Positions 54,078 to 63,224 of a stretch of 64,000 nt of DNA are shown in pieces (positions within the stretch are counted from its first letter, which is position 1; the number at the start of each line of letters is the position of its first letter). The position numbers and the translations under genes are program-made. Origin of the DNA: Acinetobacter brisouioides (lineage in GTDB: Bacteria; Pseudomonadota; Gammaproteobacteria; Pseudomonadales; Moraxellaceae); the NCBI RefSeq assembly GCF_004331075.1, contig NZ_SJNX01000002.1:1-64000 (forward strand), written 5' to 3'. The notes below the pieces were generated by a model that was not told the DNA's origin, made no database searches, and saw only the letters and a program-made list of their open reading frames with translations.

Positions 54078-54869
54078 TTAATACAATTTTATTGTTTCTA
54101 AACAAAGGCTTGCTTGTTTTGCACTCTCAAACCTATGCTTAAAATCACGTGTTAGCAGCCCCTCTAAACACGGTTGTAAAACAGACCAAGACTCGGGCAA
54201 ATTAAATTCAGCAGACTGACAATGAAAAACTGCCCAATCCAGATAACTTTTTGAACTCAAACGGGTTTGTGTCAGCCATTCATAGAGTACAATACCCAAA
54301 GCATACAAGTCGGTCTGAATGGTTTTGGCTTGTGCATGAAACAGTTCAGGTGCCATATACCGTGGCGTTGCATTTAATACAGAGTTAGACCCGTGGATGG
54401 GTCGGGTTTGTTCAAAGTCAATTAAAAATATCTGCTGGGCAGCATAACGAAAATGAGCAGCTTTAATATCCCCATGTACGTACCCTAGCATATGCAACTC
54501 ATCAAGCTGCTCAAGTGCCATACGAATACGTTTTATAACGTCTATATGTGTAAGTTGACCTAATGTAGAAAATGCCTCTGGCACATGGGGCAATAATAAC
54601 CCCTGCGCAGTTTGTGGCAGTTCAGGCAGATTTAACTCGGCAGCATATTGATAAGGCAAAAGAAAACTGGGTTGCAGGTTTTGCCACTGACGATAACACT
54701 CAACTTCACTGGCAAAGCCCTGTTGAAACTGTGTATGCCCATGTGGCAATTGTAGCTTTAACCAGTAATGCTGCCCTGCTTGTTCAAGCAGGTAAATATG
54801 ACGCCCAAATGTCTGACTTTGCCTAGGTATTTTATCACAAACTGAGTACAAGCTTTCAAAGTCAAACAT
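54078..54869 (-). CDS. Protein kinase-like protein
   Basis: 263 residues. Catalytic loop HGDIKAAHF (usual HRDLKxxN), IDFEQTR in place of DFG, and an activation end with TPRYMAPEL. A Lys in HYWLKLQLP may be the ATP-binding one. These fit an atypical bacterial Ser/Thr kinase, with HGDI-type loops as in RIO or LPS kinases. It begins directly after the patatin stop codon, so it is coupled to that gene. Substrate unknown. Confidence 0.8.
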   Translation of the reverse strand: MFDFESLYSVCDKIPRQSQTFGRHIYLLEQAGQHYWLKLQLPHGHTQFQQGFASEVECYRQWQNLQPSFLLPYQYAAELNLPELPQTAQGLLLPHVPEAFSTLGQLTHIDVIKRIRMALEQLDELHMLGYVHGDIKAAHFRYAAQQIFLIDFEQTRPIHGSNSVLNATPRYMAPELFHAQAKTIQTDLYALGIVLYEWLTQTRLSSKSYLDWAVFHCQSAEFNLPESWSVLQPCLEGLLTRDFKHRFESAKQASLCLETIKLY

Positions 54870-56375
54870 TTATGCAGGTATAATGACTTTTGTCTGTTGC
54901 TCAGCACGCATAATTGCATGTAAGGCGTGTTCAATCGTTTTACCAATACGCGCATGCATTTCAATGGTAGAGATCTTCGGCCATGTTGCTTTCTCCCCTT
55001 CTTTTTGCAACTGGGCAAATAAATGCGGTTTTGGATTTTGCAACATATACCAATAATGCTTGAAATTATAATGGGCAAAAATATTTACATCGCCATAATA
55101 ACGCTGGTCAATAATGCCATAGCCATAATCCAGCAAACGACGTACCTGTGGCACTGCCCCAATCCGTTCACGGGTAAAGTCCATCATGCCTTTTGCTAGA
55201 ACCTTGCCCTGACGGCGTAAAATTCGTTCTGGCCAGCTCAGCAAGTCCTTACGATAACGAGATTCATCACTCTGCATAAATGGCACAATATGCGGATTTA
55301 CCTGACAGGCAATAGTGTAATTAACATTATATAAGCGCACCATTTTCTCTTGTGGAAAATCACTACGCATACTGCCATCGACCCAAAAGGTATTTGACAT
55401 AAATGGCGTATGTTCACCATCGTAGCGTTTAGCCGTCAAATGCACAGGTGGAAATAAAATTGGCACAGCACAGGACGCCAACACCGCGCTCCAGACTAGT
55501 AAGTCAGGTGAGGTAAATCGATTCAAAATGCGCGGGCTTTGTGAAGAGTCATATGGCGCAATCGCAATGTTAATATTTAAACCCGAACGCTGATAGGCTT
55601 CATCAAACGTTAAATCACCTAGATTTTCCATCAGGAATTTTTTCAGATAGCGTACATCGGCAAAGCCACCTTTATCTTTAAACAAGGATGACATAGAACG
55701 AAAATGAAAAGCATCACTAAAGAAATGCTCACCTGTTAATACTTGATCAATCTGTTCAGGCAATGATGTGCCCAGCATGGCTGCCATAATTGCCCCAGCA
55801 CTTGAACCAGAAAGAACACGTGGCAACAAATCCTGTTCGCGAAGCACTTTACATACGCCTGTGTGAAACAAGCCCAAAGATGCTCCACCTGAAAACATTA
55901 ATGCAGGCTGACCATAGGCAGTTTCGCAATTTTTAAAAAACTCGATTTTTTCAGCATGACTGAGTATTTCAGTTGGTGCTGAAGCAACATGTTCTAATGA
56001 CTGACTGACTTCATCGACATAGTCTTCAATAATTTTTTTGGTGCCGATATAACACTCAACAAACAGCATTGGATGACAAATATTGGCAATATCATAAGTT
56101 AAACCTTCTCTTAAAATATAAATCAGGTCTTTAATACGGTTTTGCTGACGGTATTTGCGGAGTAACACCAAACGATGAGAAATTACTTCTGCATCAAAAT
56201 AAGGCGATGCATTTTCAAATTTCCACTCCTGACTACCAGAAGCTTCATCAAGCTGTAGGGCGATCTCTTTCCATTCGATGTAACTTTCAGCAGAACTCAG
56301 CTGCTTCTGTAATTTTTTAATACGATCGGCTTTGTGTGAGTTATAGGAATTACTGGTAAGTAGATTTGTCATCAT
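54870..56375 (-). CDS. Patatin-like phospholipase with DUF3336 domain
   Basis: About 501 residues from ATG 56375 (ATG 56372 also possible); the frame opens with GTG at 56399. An N-terminal DUF3336 domain (about 20-150) precedes the patatin domain with the glycine loop GGASLGLFHTG, nucleophile Ser in GSSAG, and catalytic Asp in VDGSMRSDFP. These serine lipases act on acyl lipids, and the DUF3336 form resembles yeast triacylglycerol lipases. No signal peptide. The kinase-like gene follows without a gap. Confidence 0.9.
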   Translation of the reverse strand: MMTNLLTSNSYNSHKADRIKKLQKQLSSAESYIEWKEIALQLDEASGSQEWKFENASPYFDAEVISHRLVLLRKYRQQNRIKDLIYILREGLTYDIANICHPMLFVECYIGTKKIIEDYVDEVSQSLEHVASAPTEILSHAEKIEFFKNCETAYGQPALMFSGGASLGLFHTGVCKVLREQDLLPRVLSGSSAGAIMAAMLGTSLPEQIDQVLTGEHFFSDAFHFRSMSSLFKDKGGFADVRYLKKFLMENLGDLTFDEAYQRSGLNINIAIAPYDSSQSPRILNRFTSPDLLVWSAVLASCAVPILFPPVHLTAKRYDGEHTPFMSNTFWVDGSMRSDFPQEKMVRLYNVNYTIACQVNPHIVPFMQSDESRYRKDLLSWPERILRRQGKVLAKGMMDFTRERIGAVPQVRRLLDYGYGIIDQRYYGDVNIFAHYNFKHYWYMLQNPKPHLFAQLQKEGEKATWPKISTIEMHARIGKTIEHALHAIMRAEQQTKVIIPA

Positions 56376-56542
56376 ATTTCCCAATTGTTTGACCTTCACG
56401 ATTTCCGCCCATTTTTCTCAACTTAACTTAACTGGCGTAGCAAGATCAATTGCAAATTCGATTAATTTGTGGAGTGCGTGAAATATACTATTTTTTGTCT
56501 TATGCTTAAACCTACAAAAAACCAGCAAACTAGACCTAAATT

Positions 56543-57412
56543 ATGGCACATATCGATTTACCCCAAGAATTTCTCGAACGTATCGGCTACGTATTACAAC
56601 AGTTACAACAAGCCCTCCCTGAAGTAAAAACTGAAGTCGATTTTTCTGCACCAGCCTACAAATGGCAAAAGCAGCAGCTTAAACCGATTGCTCAACCTAA
56701 AAAAATGTATCTGGAAGACTTAAAAGGCATTGAACGTCAAAAACAAAAAGTTGTACAAAACACTTTGCAGTTTCTCAAAGGCTTACCTGCCAATGATGTG
56801 TTACTCACAGGCGCACGCGGTACAGGGAAATCATCGATTGTGCGTGCCTTACTGACTGAGTATGCAGATCAGGGCTTACGTCTGATTGAAATTGAACGTG
56901 ATGACCTGTCAGATTTACCTGAAATTGAAAAACTCATCAAAGGCCGCCCTGAAAAATTTATTGTGTATTGTGATGACCTCGCCTTTAATGCTGAAGATGA
57001 AAACTACCGTAGCTTAAAAAGTGTGCTTGATGGTTCATTACAATCGGGCAATAACAATTTTATTATATATGCGACCAGTAACCGTCGTCATTTACTGCCT
57101 GAATTCATGCATGAGAATACGCCCGTCACAAAAGTTGATGTGCCTCAGTACACCGAATTACATCCGCAAGAAGCGATTGAGGAAAAGATTTCACTCTCTG
57201 ACCGTTTTGGCTTATGGCTGTCATTTTACCCAATGGATCAGGCGCTGTATCTGGAAGTGGTTGAGCATTATCTGAAAAAAGCCAATATTGAATTTACAGA
57301 AGAAGCGCGTGCTGAAGCCCTGCGCTGGTCACAAGGTCGTGGGCAGCGTTCTGGTCGTGCTGCGTATCAGTTTTCTAAACACTGGATTGGTTCAAATCTA
57401 CTCAACCAATGA
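56543..57412 (+). CDS. DUF815 AAA-family ATPase
   Basis: 289 residues. Walker A is GARGTGKSS, Walker B is FIVYCDDLAF, and IIYATSNRRHLLPE resembles sensor 1. The C-terminal GRGQRSGRAAYQF is the DUF815 ending. The role of the family is unknown. It is closed by a terminator, so it is a single-gene unit divergent from the patatin gene. Confidence 0.9.
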   Translation: MAHIDLPQEFLERIGYVLQQLQQALPEVKTEVDFSAPAYKWQKQQLKPIAQPKKMYLEDLKGIERQKQKVVQNTLQFLKGLPANDVLLTGARGTGKSSIVRALLTEYADQGLRLIEIERDDLSDLPEIEKLIKGRPEKFIVYCDDLAFNAEDENYRSLKSVLDGSLQSGNNNFIIYATSNRRHLLPEFMHENTPVTKVDVPQYTELHPQEAIEEKISLSDRFGLWLSFYPMDQALYLEVVEHYLKKANIEFTEEARAEALRWSQGRGQRSGRAAYQFSKHWIGSNLLNQ

Positions 57413-57428
57413 TTTAATCTGTTATATG

Positions 57429-57457
57429 ATTGGCTTGGTTATACCGAGCCAATTTTT
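57429..57457 (+). terminator. Terminator after the DUF815 gene
   Basis: ATTGGCTTGGT-TAT-ACCGAGCCAAT, 11-bp stem with one wobble, is followed by TTTT, 16 nt after the stop. Confidence 0.93.
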
Positions 57458-57477
57458 AAGAATATGGATGTTCTGTT

Positions 57478-58413
57478 ATGCAGATTGATGATGAAATCAC
57501 CTTAAAGAAAATCCAGATTTTTCTTGCCTTTATGCGTTATGGCAATTTATCCAAAACTGCCGATGAAATGCAAGTCAGTAATGTCAGTATTCATAAGGCC
57601 CTACATTCTTTAGAAAGCGCACTGCGCTGTCCGTTATTTAAAAATGAAGGACGCAATCTGATTCCCCTGAAAAGTGCATATGTGTTTGAAGAGCATGCTC
57701 AAAAAATTGTGGCTGACTTAGTCTTGAGCGTAGAAAAAACCCGCGAAGCCGCAGGTTTTGCTGCCAAAGTATTGCGCTTGGGCTCACTGTACTCTCTCAC
57801 GGTCAAAACCATTCCCTCACTGATCAGTGGTTTAAAACTACGGCGCAGTGAACTGGATATCCAGCTTTTACTGAGTTCCAATCAGGATTTAGTGACCAAG
57901 CTGAAACAGACTGAAATTGATGCGATTATTGTGGCGTTAAATGAAACGACAGCCAGCAATGATTTTGAAATTTTGCCGATGTTTCAGGATGATATTTTTC
58001 TGGCAGTCCCTACAGATTCTAAATATGCGCAGCTCAGTGAAATTGATCTCAGCTTACTCAAAGCAGAAACTTTTATTACTTTAAATAAGGGCTTTGCAAC
58101 ACATAGTGACAGTGAAGTGGTGTTTCAAAAAGCAGGTTTTGAACCGACAGTAGCTTTGCAGGTCAGTGATATTTTTACTTTAATTAGTATGGTCAGCTCA
58201 GGAGTCGGTTTTGCTTTGCTACCAGGGCGAATTTCGGCAGTCTATGAAAGTTCGGTCAAGTTAATTCCGCTACAAGCAAATTTTCGTATTCAGCAACATA
58301 TTGGTTTGGTGTTCTTAAAAAGCAAAGAACGCGATCCAAATTTGCTCGCGTTAATTGCAGAATGTCGCATGTTTGCCAACAAATTTCAAAGTCATTCAAC
58401 ATCTGGGCAATAG
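57478..58413 (+). CDS. mdcR: LysR-family regulator of malonate use
   Basis: 311 residues. The helix-turn-helix is FMRYGNLSKTADEMQVSNVSIHKALHSLESAL, and a periplasmic-binding-type sensor domain follows with LSSNQDLVTKLKQTEIDAIIVAL. Its position convergent with the malonate decarboxylase cluster supports MdcR. A hairpin GGGCAATA-GTGT-TATTGCCC overlaps its stop and separates it from madM. The name rests on context. Confidence 0.85.
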   Translation: MQIDDEITLKKIQIFLAFMRYGNLSKTADEMQVSNVSIHKALHSLESALRCPLFKNEGRNLIPLKSAYVFEEHAQKIVADLVLSVEKTREAAGFAAKVLRLGSLYSLTVKTIPSLISGLKLRRSELDIQLLLSSNQDLVTKLKQTEIDAIIVALNETTASNDFEILPMFQDDIFLAVPTDSKYAQLSEIDLSLLKAETFITLNKGFATHSDSEVVFQKAGFEPTVALQVSDIFTLISMVSSGVGFALLPGRISAVYESSVKLIPLQANFRIQQHIGLVFLKSKERDPNLLALIAECRMFANKFQSHSTSGQ

Positions 58414-58443
58414 TGTTATTGCCCAAAATGATGACCTCATGAT

Positions 58444-59211
58444 TTAGCTGCCGACCAGCATTTTCACGATTAGAAATAATATCGATGGTCCCATCAAGCA
58501 ACCCAAACCTGTGTGGAATGTTGCGGTCAATGCACCATACGGAACAAGACGACGATCTGTTGCTGCCAATCCCGCAGAAACTCCGCTCACTGTCCCTGCC
58601 AATCCACCAAAAATCATGGCTGAACGCGGGTTATCCAAGCCCATGAATTTGGCTGTCATCGGGGTTGTCACCATCACACAAATCGCTTTAACCAAACCTG
58701 TCGCAATCGACAATGCCATGACATCTGAAGATGCACCAATTGCAGCGCCTGTCACAGGCCCTACAATATAAGTCACTGCGCCTGCACCAATCGTGGTGAT
58801 GCTGACTGCATCGCGATAACCAAAAATCCATGCAAAGCTGCAACCAACGATAAATGGCAAAACCGTGCCCAATAACAGCGAAAATGCACCAATAAACCCG
58901 GCTTTTTTCGCTTCGGTTGCTTGGACTTCAAATGCAGTTGCGACAATGCTAAAGTCACGCAACATTGCGCCGCCCATTAAGCCAACACCAGAAAACAGTG
59001 CAATATCAGTCAGCCCTTTTTCTCCGCCTGTCATGGTTCCACCGACCCATGCCAAGATTAAGCCAATCACAATTGCAATTGCAGAGCCATGTACACGACC
59101 TTTGGTCAAATATTTCGAGATTTTGGTAGACAGCCACATTACGAGGGCAACCAGTGCAAATGCTGTAATCAGCCCCAAATGTGTCAAATCTTTGAATAAT
59201 AAATCAGCCAT
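58444..59211 (-). CDS. madM: Malonate transporter subunit MadM
   Basis: 255 residues, about seven to eight membrane helices with Gly-rich loops such as LAWVGGTMTGGEKGL and GLAGTVSGVSAGLAATDRRLVPYGAL. It works with MadL, whose gene overlaps it by 8 nt, to import malonate, probably with sodium. Last gene of the visible mdc run. Confidence 0.9.
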   Translation of the reverse strand: MADLLFKDLTHLGLITAFALVALVMWLSTKISKYLTKGRVHGSAIAIVIGLILAWVGGTMTGGEKGLTDIALFSGVGLMGGAMLRDFSIVATAFEVQATEAKKAGFIGAFSLLLGTVLPFIVGCSFAWIFGYRDAVSITTIGAGAVTYIVGPVTGAAIGASSDVMALSIATGLVKAICVMVTTPMTAKFMGLDNPRSAMIFGGLAGTVSGVSAGLAATDRRLVPYGALTATFHTGLGCLMGPSILFLIVKMLVGS

Positions 59212-59626
59212 GTGCTTTACCTCCGATGCTAGTCAATGTCGCCTCTTGTTCATTTTCCTTTGGAAGAGGTTCGCCTTTTTTATAACGGCTCAGTGCCGCA
59301 ATGGTGAAAGTACAGATCACAACTGATCCGACTGCGGCAAATAATGCCAAATGACCACTCGACAATGCAGATACCACATTTTGCTGTGCCGCCATTGCAA
59401 CCACCACAGGAATATACATTGTTCCCCAAAAGGTCACGCCTTTTTCTGTTTCAGGAATCATTAAGCCACGTTTATGCATCCATAAACGAATGAAAATCAA
59501 AAGAATCATGGCAATACCAACACCACCAACATTTGATTTAACACCTAATAAAATACCCAAGAGGTCACCGAATACTGTACCGACCAGTGTGCAAAGTGCG
59601 AGTATTCCAACTCCATAAATAATCAT
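59204..59626 (-). CDS. madL: Malonate transporter subunit MadL
   Basis: 140 residues with about four membrane helices and the motif GVKSNVGGVGIAMILLIFIRLWMHKRG, typical of MadL, the small partner of MadM. It follows mdcH by 51 nt. Confidence 0.9.
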   Translation of the reverse strand: MIIYGVGILALCTLVGTVFGDLLGILLGVKSNVGGVGIAMILLIFIRLWMHKRGLMIPETEKGVTFWGTMYIPVVVAMAAQQNVVSALSSGHLALFAAVGSVVICTFTIAALSRYKKGEPLPKENEQEATLTSIGGKAHG

Positions 59627-59677
59627 TGTATTTTCCTCATATCCTTGGAAATTAATGTGTTTCGCGATCCAGATTTG

Positions 59678-60607
59678 TTATACACAATCCTTCTGCTGCT
59701 GCATTGCAATCATAATGTTGTCCATGCGCGTTCCTTGAAACGCCATGACCAACCCTTCTTTAAATATACGTCGGGCAAGCCCTGTCAATACCGTGCCAGG
59801 CAACAATTCCAGTTGTAACCGAACACCACGCTCCCACGCCGCTTGCAGGGTACTTTCCCATTCCACGACACATGCCATATTGCGAGCCAAATCTTGACGA
59901 ATCTGTACGGCACTCAGCATCAAACGCGCGGTACTACTACTCAAATAACGAATTTTTGCTGTTTTGAACTCAACCTCTTGCATCGCTTGCGCCAGCGTGT
60001 GCGCTTGCTGTTCCAATAATTCACAGTGTGATGGCACACTGACCTGTAAGCGCTTTGCCATGACGCCTTGTTGTTGTGCCAGTGTGGCAACTTGCTGCAT
60101 GGCGCTATCTGCCCCCGAAATTACAATCTGATTTGCCGCATTAATATTGGCAACATACACTTGACCTAGCTGCTGTTGTACTTCAGCAACCCAATGTTCT
60201 ACCTGTGTCCGACTTGTTCCAATAATCGCAGTCATGCCATAACCTGTCGGATAAGCATTTTGCATCAGCTCACCACGCAGTGCCACCAGCCTGAGCGCAT
60301 CTTCAAAACTCAACACCTCAGCAACTACAGCGGCTGCCCATGCACCAATCGACAGTCCCGCCACATAATCAGGTTTAAGCTGCTTCTGTAACAATTGCTG
60401 TGAACTCGCCACACCTGCAATCAATAAACACAGCTGTACTGCACGAGTTGATTGCAATGCTTCTGGTGTATCCAAAGTTAAAACATCCTGTCCCAATACA
60501 GCAGAGGCGCGTGCTAAATAATGTTGCACCACATCATCTTGCGGTAAGTCATGCAACATATTGGGCTTCTGTACGCCCTGTCCCGGATACACCCACAATG
60601 AACTCAT
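59678..60607 (-). CDS. mdcH: Malonate decarboxylase epsilon subunit (malonyl-CoA:ACP transacylase)
   Basis: 309 residues from ATG 60607, which overlaps the mdcG stop as ATGA; the frame opens at 60631. WVYPGQGVQK at the start, Ser in AGLSIGAWAAAVV and the catalytic His in SVPSHCELLE are acyltransferase hallmarks. MdcH loads malonate onto the enzyme's dephospho-CoA-type prosthetic group. Confidence 0.92.
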   Translation of the reverse strand: MSSLWVYPGQGVQKPNMLHDLPQDDVVQHYLARASAVLGQDVLTLDTPEALQSTRAVQLCLLIAGVASSQQLLQKQLKPDYVAGLSIGAWAAAVVAEVLSFEDALRLVALRGELMQNAYPTGYGMTAIIGTSRTQVEHWVAEVQQQLGQVYVANINAANQIVISGADSAMQQVATLAQQQGVMAKRLQVSVPSHCELLEQQAHTLAQAMQEVEFKTAKIRYLSSSTARLMLSAVQIRQDLARNMACVVEWESTLQAAWERGVRLQLELLPGTVLTGLARRIFKEGLVMAFQGTRMDNIMIAMQQQKDCV

Positions 60608-61224
60608 GCGCCAACCTCCTGCATTGCCCACGGGTTATCGACCAACACCGCACCTTCTGCACGTTTCAAGAGCATCTGATGTCGGGCATTTGCCCAGTCT
60701 GCCAATGCCACACCACCGTATGGGGTTTGCAATTGCACATCGACTCGTACAGGTGACTGTCGCAAAGCCGCCAACAATACTTTTGCATCTGCTTTGGCTA
60801 ACTCATTTGGCATACGAATCAGCACATCCAAATCACTGTTGGCATGCGTCACCTGTATGCCTGTTGCCAACTCAAAACCTGTACTACCCGTAATACCCCA
60901 CGTCCAGCCTGTGGCCTGTAACACTTGATCAATCAGCTGGATTTTTTCCGCAATGATTGGAAATTGTTCAGCATTGACTTCAATCAACTGTTCAGGTTTC
61001 ACAATACGTTGAATTGCAGCTTTCGGCATCATACACGCCAAGCGTTGCCAACGTTGTACACCACGAATACCCACTGCCACCTGATCAGGATCGGTCACAG
61101 CACGACGCACCACGACAGGTTGACCTGCTGCAATTGCCTGCCATGCCCAATCAGGAACTTGCTCAGGAAGCGCGCTGAGCGGCATTCCCCAAAGCAAATC
61201 GTGGGCTTGTGGTGCGCTGATCAT
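60604..61224 (-). CDS. mdcG: Malonate decarboxylase holo-ACP synthase (phosphoribosyl-dephospho-CoA transferase)
   Basis: 206 residues from ATG 61224, overlapping the mdcE stop as ATGA; the frame opens at 61245. HANSDLDVLIRMPNE is the nucleotidyltransferase metal motif, preceded by GSTGFELATG. It attaches the prosthetic group made by MdcB to the MdcC serine. Confidence 0.92.
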   Translation of the reverse strand: MISAPQAHDLLWGMPLSALPEQVPDWAWQAIAAGQPVVVRRAVTDPDQVAVGIRGVQRWQRLACMMPKAAIQRIVKPEQLIEVNAEQFPIIAEKIQLIDQVLQATGWTWGITGSTGFELATGIQVTHANSDLDVLIRMPNELAKADAKVLLAALRQSPVRVDVQLQTPYGGVALADWANARHQMLLKRAEGAVLVDNPWAMQEVGA

Positions 61225-62069
61225 ACAGATTGCTCGCGTGACCATTGTTCACGCAGTAAAGCACGAACTTTTTGCGATGCCTGACGGTTTTCACCGTGAA
61301 AACGTGACGACAAACTTCGGTCTTGGCTTTGCAAAATATCCTGTAACGCGGCTGATACATGCTGCTGAATCAATAGCACATCTTCAGCTTGCGGATGCAC
61401 AATATCCTGTACCTGTAAAATCTCGGCCAGCAATCCTAAGCTGTGGTAACTCTGAATGTCATACGCCATTGGTGCGACTTTTGCAGCTAACTGCTCCAGT
61501 TCTTCAACACTACGCAAAGTCACACGTGCAGCAGATTCCTTACCCATCGCATGTACCATAACGCCTGCATCATCCAGTGCGATTAAGCGATTGGCTTGGT
61601 AACCATGTGCCAGAAATGCACCCGACATTGCTTTACCCACCAACAGGCTGATCACTGGATGCCCTGCCAAACGTGCCGTAATATAACGATCTGCCGCCGC
61701 GGCCAATGCCTGATGAATACCCAAGACTTCTTCACGGCGACCATAAGCCTGACTTGGCACATCGACCACACATAAAATTGCACGTTTCTGTGACTGGCTG
61801 GCATCTGCCTGAATCGCTTGATCAACTGCTCTAGCAAGCGACCAGCCTTCAAGTAAACCCACTTCGCCTTGCTGCGCACGTGGAAACTGATTGTTGGCAT
61901 CTACCACAACAGCAATCACCCGCACGGGATAACCGTTTAACTCACCATCAGCAACGCGTAATGATGCAGGAAAATCGGCGACGTTTTGAAAACTTGATTC
62001 TGCGGTCAAAGCATTGAACCAATTTAAGCCTCTAGCGGTGACACGCGTTGCATTAACATCCATATTCAT
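61221..62069 (-). CDS. mdcE: Malonate decarboxylase gamma subunit
   Basis: 282 residues of the carboxyltransferase fold. YPVRVIAVVVDANNQFPRAQQGEVGLLEGWSLARAV and HPVISLLVGKAMSGAFLAHGYQANRLIALDDA are characteristic. With MdcD it decarboxylates malonyl-S-ACP to acetyl-S-ACP. Start overlaps the mdcD stop by 4 nt. Confidence 0.94.
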   Translation of the reverse strand: MNMDVNATRVTARGLNWFNALTAESSFQNVADFPASLRVADGELNGYPVRVIAVVVDANNQFPRAQQGEVGLLEGWSLARAVDQAIQADASQSQKRAILCVVDVPSQAYGRREEVLGIHQALAAAADRYITARLAGHPVISLLVGKAMSGAFLAHGYQANRLIALDDAGVMVHAMGKESAARVTLRSVEELEQLAAKVAPMAYDIQSYHSLGLLAEILQVQDIVHPQAEDVLLIQQHVSAALQDILQSQDRSLSSRFHGENRQASQKVRALLREQWSREQSV

Positions 62070-62914
62070 GCCGATTCTCCTTGATATAACTGCTGTACCG
62101 CACTTGGACTGATCTGTTCACGGGTATCTACCTGTGCCATTTTTTCCAAGAACCAGGCATAACGTGAGCTGCGTGGCTGAGCTGGGCACCCTGCACTCAA
62201 GAACTGCTGCACTTGCTGGTGAATCTGCTCGATATCATCTTCAACAAAAGCATCGACCAAACCCGATGCAAAGCGTTGTGCGCCGCCTGTAATGCTCCAG
62301 ATAAATGGGCGATCTTTGGCATCGTATTCTTGTACACCTGCTTCCTGCTCAATCACTTGCGGGCCATTCAACCCCAAACGCCCTTCTTGAGTCAAAATCA
62401 GATAACTACACAATCCAGCGGCAATCGACATACCACCGAAACAGCCCACACTCCCCGCAACAATTCCAATCACAGGCTGATACTGACGTAATTCCACAAT
62501 CGCCGCATGAATCTCGGCAATCGCTGCCAAGCCCAAATTGGCTTCCTGTAACCGCACACCACCCGTTTCTAGCAATAACACTGCGGCGGTTGGAATGCCT
62601 TTAAGGTTATCTTCAATCGCCAGCTCTAAAGCTCCTGCAATTTTTGCACCGCCAACTTCACCAAGGCTTCCGCCCTGAAATGCACCTTCAATGGCAATCA
62701 CCACGACAGGCTGCTTTTGTATAGTTCCTTTAATGACCACTACGCCATCATCGGCTTGCGGCACAATATTTTGCTTAGGCAACCACGGCGACGTGATCCG
62801 ATCAAATGGATCAACCAGTTCACGGTAACGTAAATCAAGCAGGCTTTGTGCACGCTGACGTGCCGAGAGTTCAATAAAACTGCTGCGCTGTAATAAGTCT
62901 TGAATATCAGTCAT
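62066..62914 (-). CDS. mdcD: Malonate decarboxylase beta subunit
   Basis: 282 residues, carboxyltransferase fold. Motifs VVVIAIEGAFQGGSLGEVGGAKIAGALELA, LLLETGGVRLQEANLGLAAIAEIH and GSVGCFGGMSIAAGLCSYLI are typical of MdcD. Partner of MdcE in the decarboxylation step. It overlaps mdcC by 8 nt. Confidence 0.95.
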   Translation of the reverse strand: MTDIQDLLQRSSFIELSARQRAQSLLDLRYRELVDPFDRITSPWLPKQNIVPQADDGVVVIKGTIQKQPVVVIAIEGAFQGGSLGEVGGAKIAGALELAIEDNLKGIPTAAVLLLETGGVRLQEANLGLAAIAEIHAAIVELRQYQPVIGIVAGSVGCFGGMSIAAGLCSYLILTQEGRLGLNGPQVIEQEAGVQEYDAKDRPFIWSITGGAQRFASGLVDAFVEDDIEQIHQQVQQFLSAGCPAQPRSSRYAWFLEKMAQVDTREQISPSAVQQLYQGESA

Positions 62915-63206
62915 GTTGTGCTTCCTCCAAAGCTTGCTCTAAACGTAAGCGCACCACGCCCGGGGTTGCACCAAAGTCATTAATTTCAATGTTGACTGCT
63001 GGTAATTCCTGCATAGCAAACACGCGTTCAAACAAATTTTTCCAGCGCACTTGGCTGCCATCGACTGATGTAGTCACCTGAATGCTTAAAGTGTCACCCT
63101 CTTTAGGTTCAACCAAAATTTCCAAATCGCCTGAACCGACACAACCGACCAGCGCACGTTGTTTAGCAACACGCTGGGCAGCAAATTTAAAATTCAATAT
63201 TTCCAT
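62907..63206 (-). CDS. mdcC: Malonate decarboxylase acyl carrier protein (delta subunit)
   Basis: 99 residues, the length of MdcC. Ser25 in GCVGSGDLEIL matches the serine that carries 2'-(5''-phosphoribosyl)-3'-dephospho-CoA. The C-terminal VNIEINDFGATPGVVRLRLEQAL is a family block. Confidence 0.94.
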   Translation of the reverse strand: MEILNFKFAAQRVAKQRALVGCVGSGDLEILVEPKEGDTLSIQVTTSVDGSQVRWKNLFERVFAMQELPAVNIEINDFGATPGVVRLRLEQALEEAQHD

Positions 63207-63224
63207 GTTCTTTATCCTTATGAG

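Noticed and set aside
58405..58424. Terminator between mdcR and madM
   Set aside because: The perfect GGGCAATA/TATTGCCC stem overlaps the mdcR stop and has no T tract on either strand, so I only mention it with mdcR.
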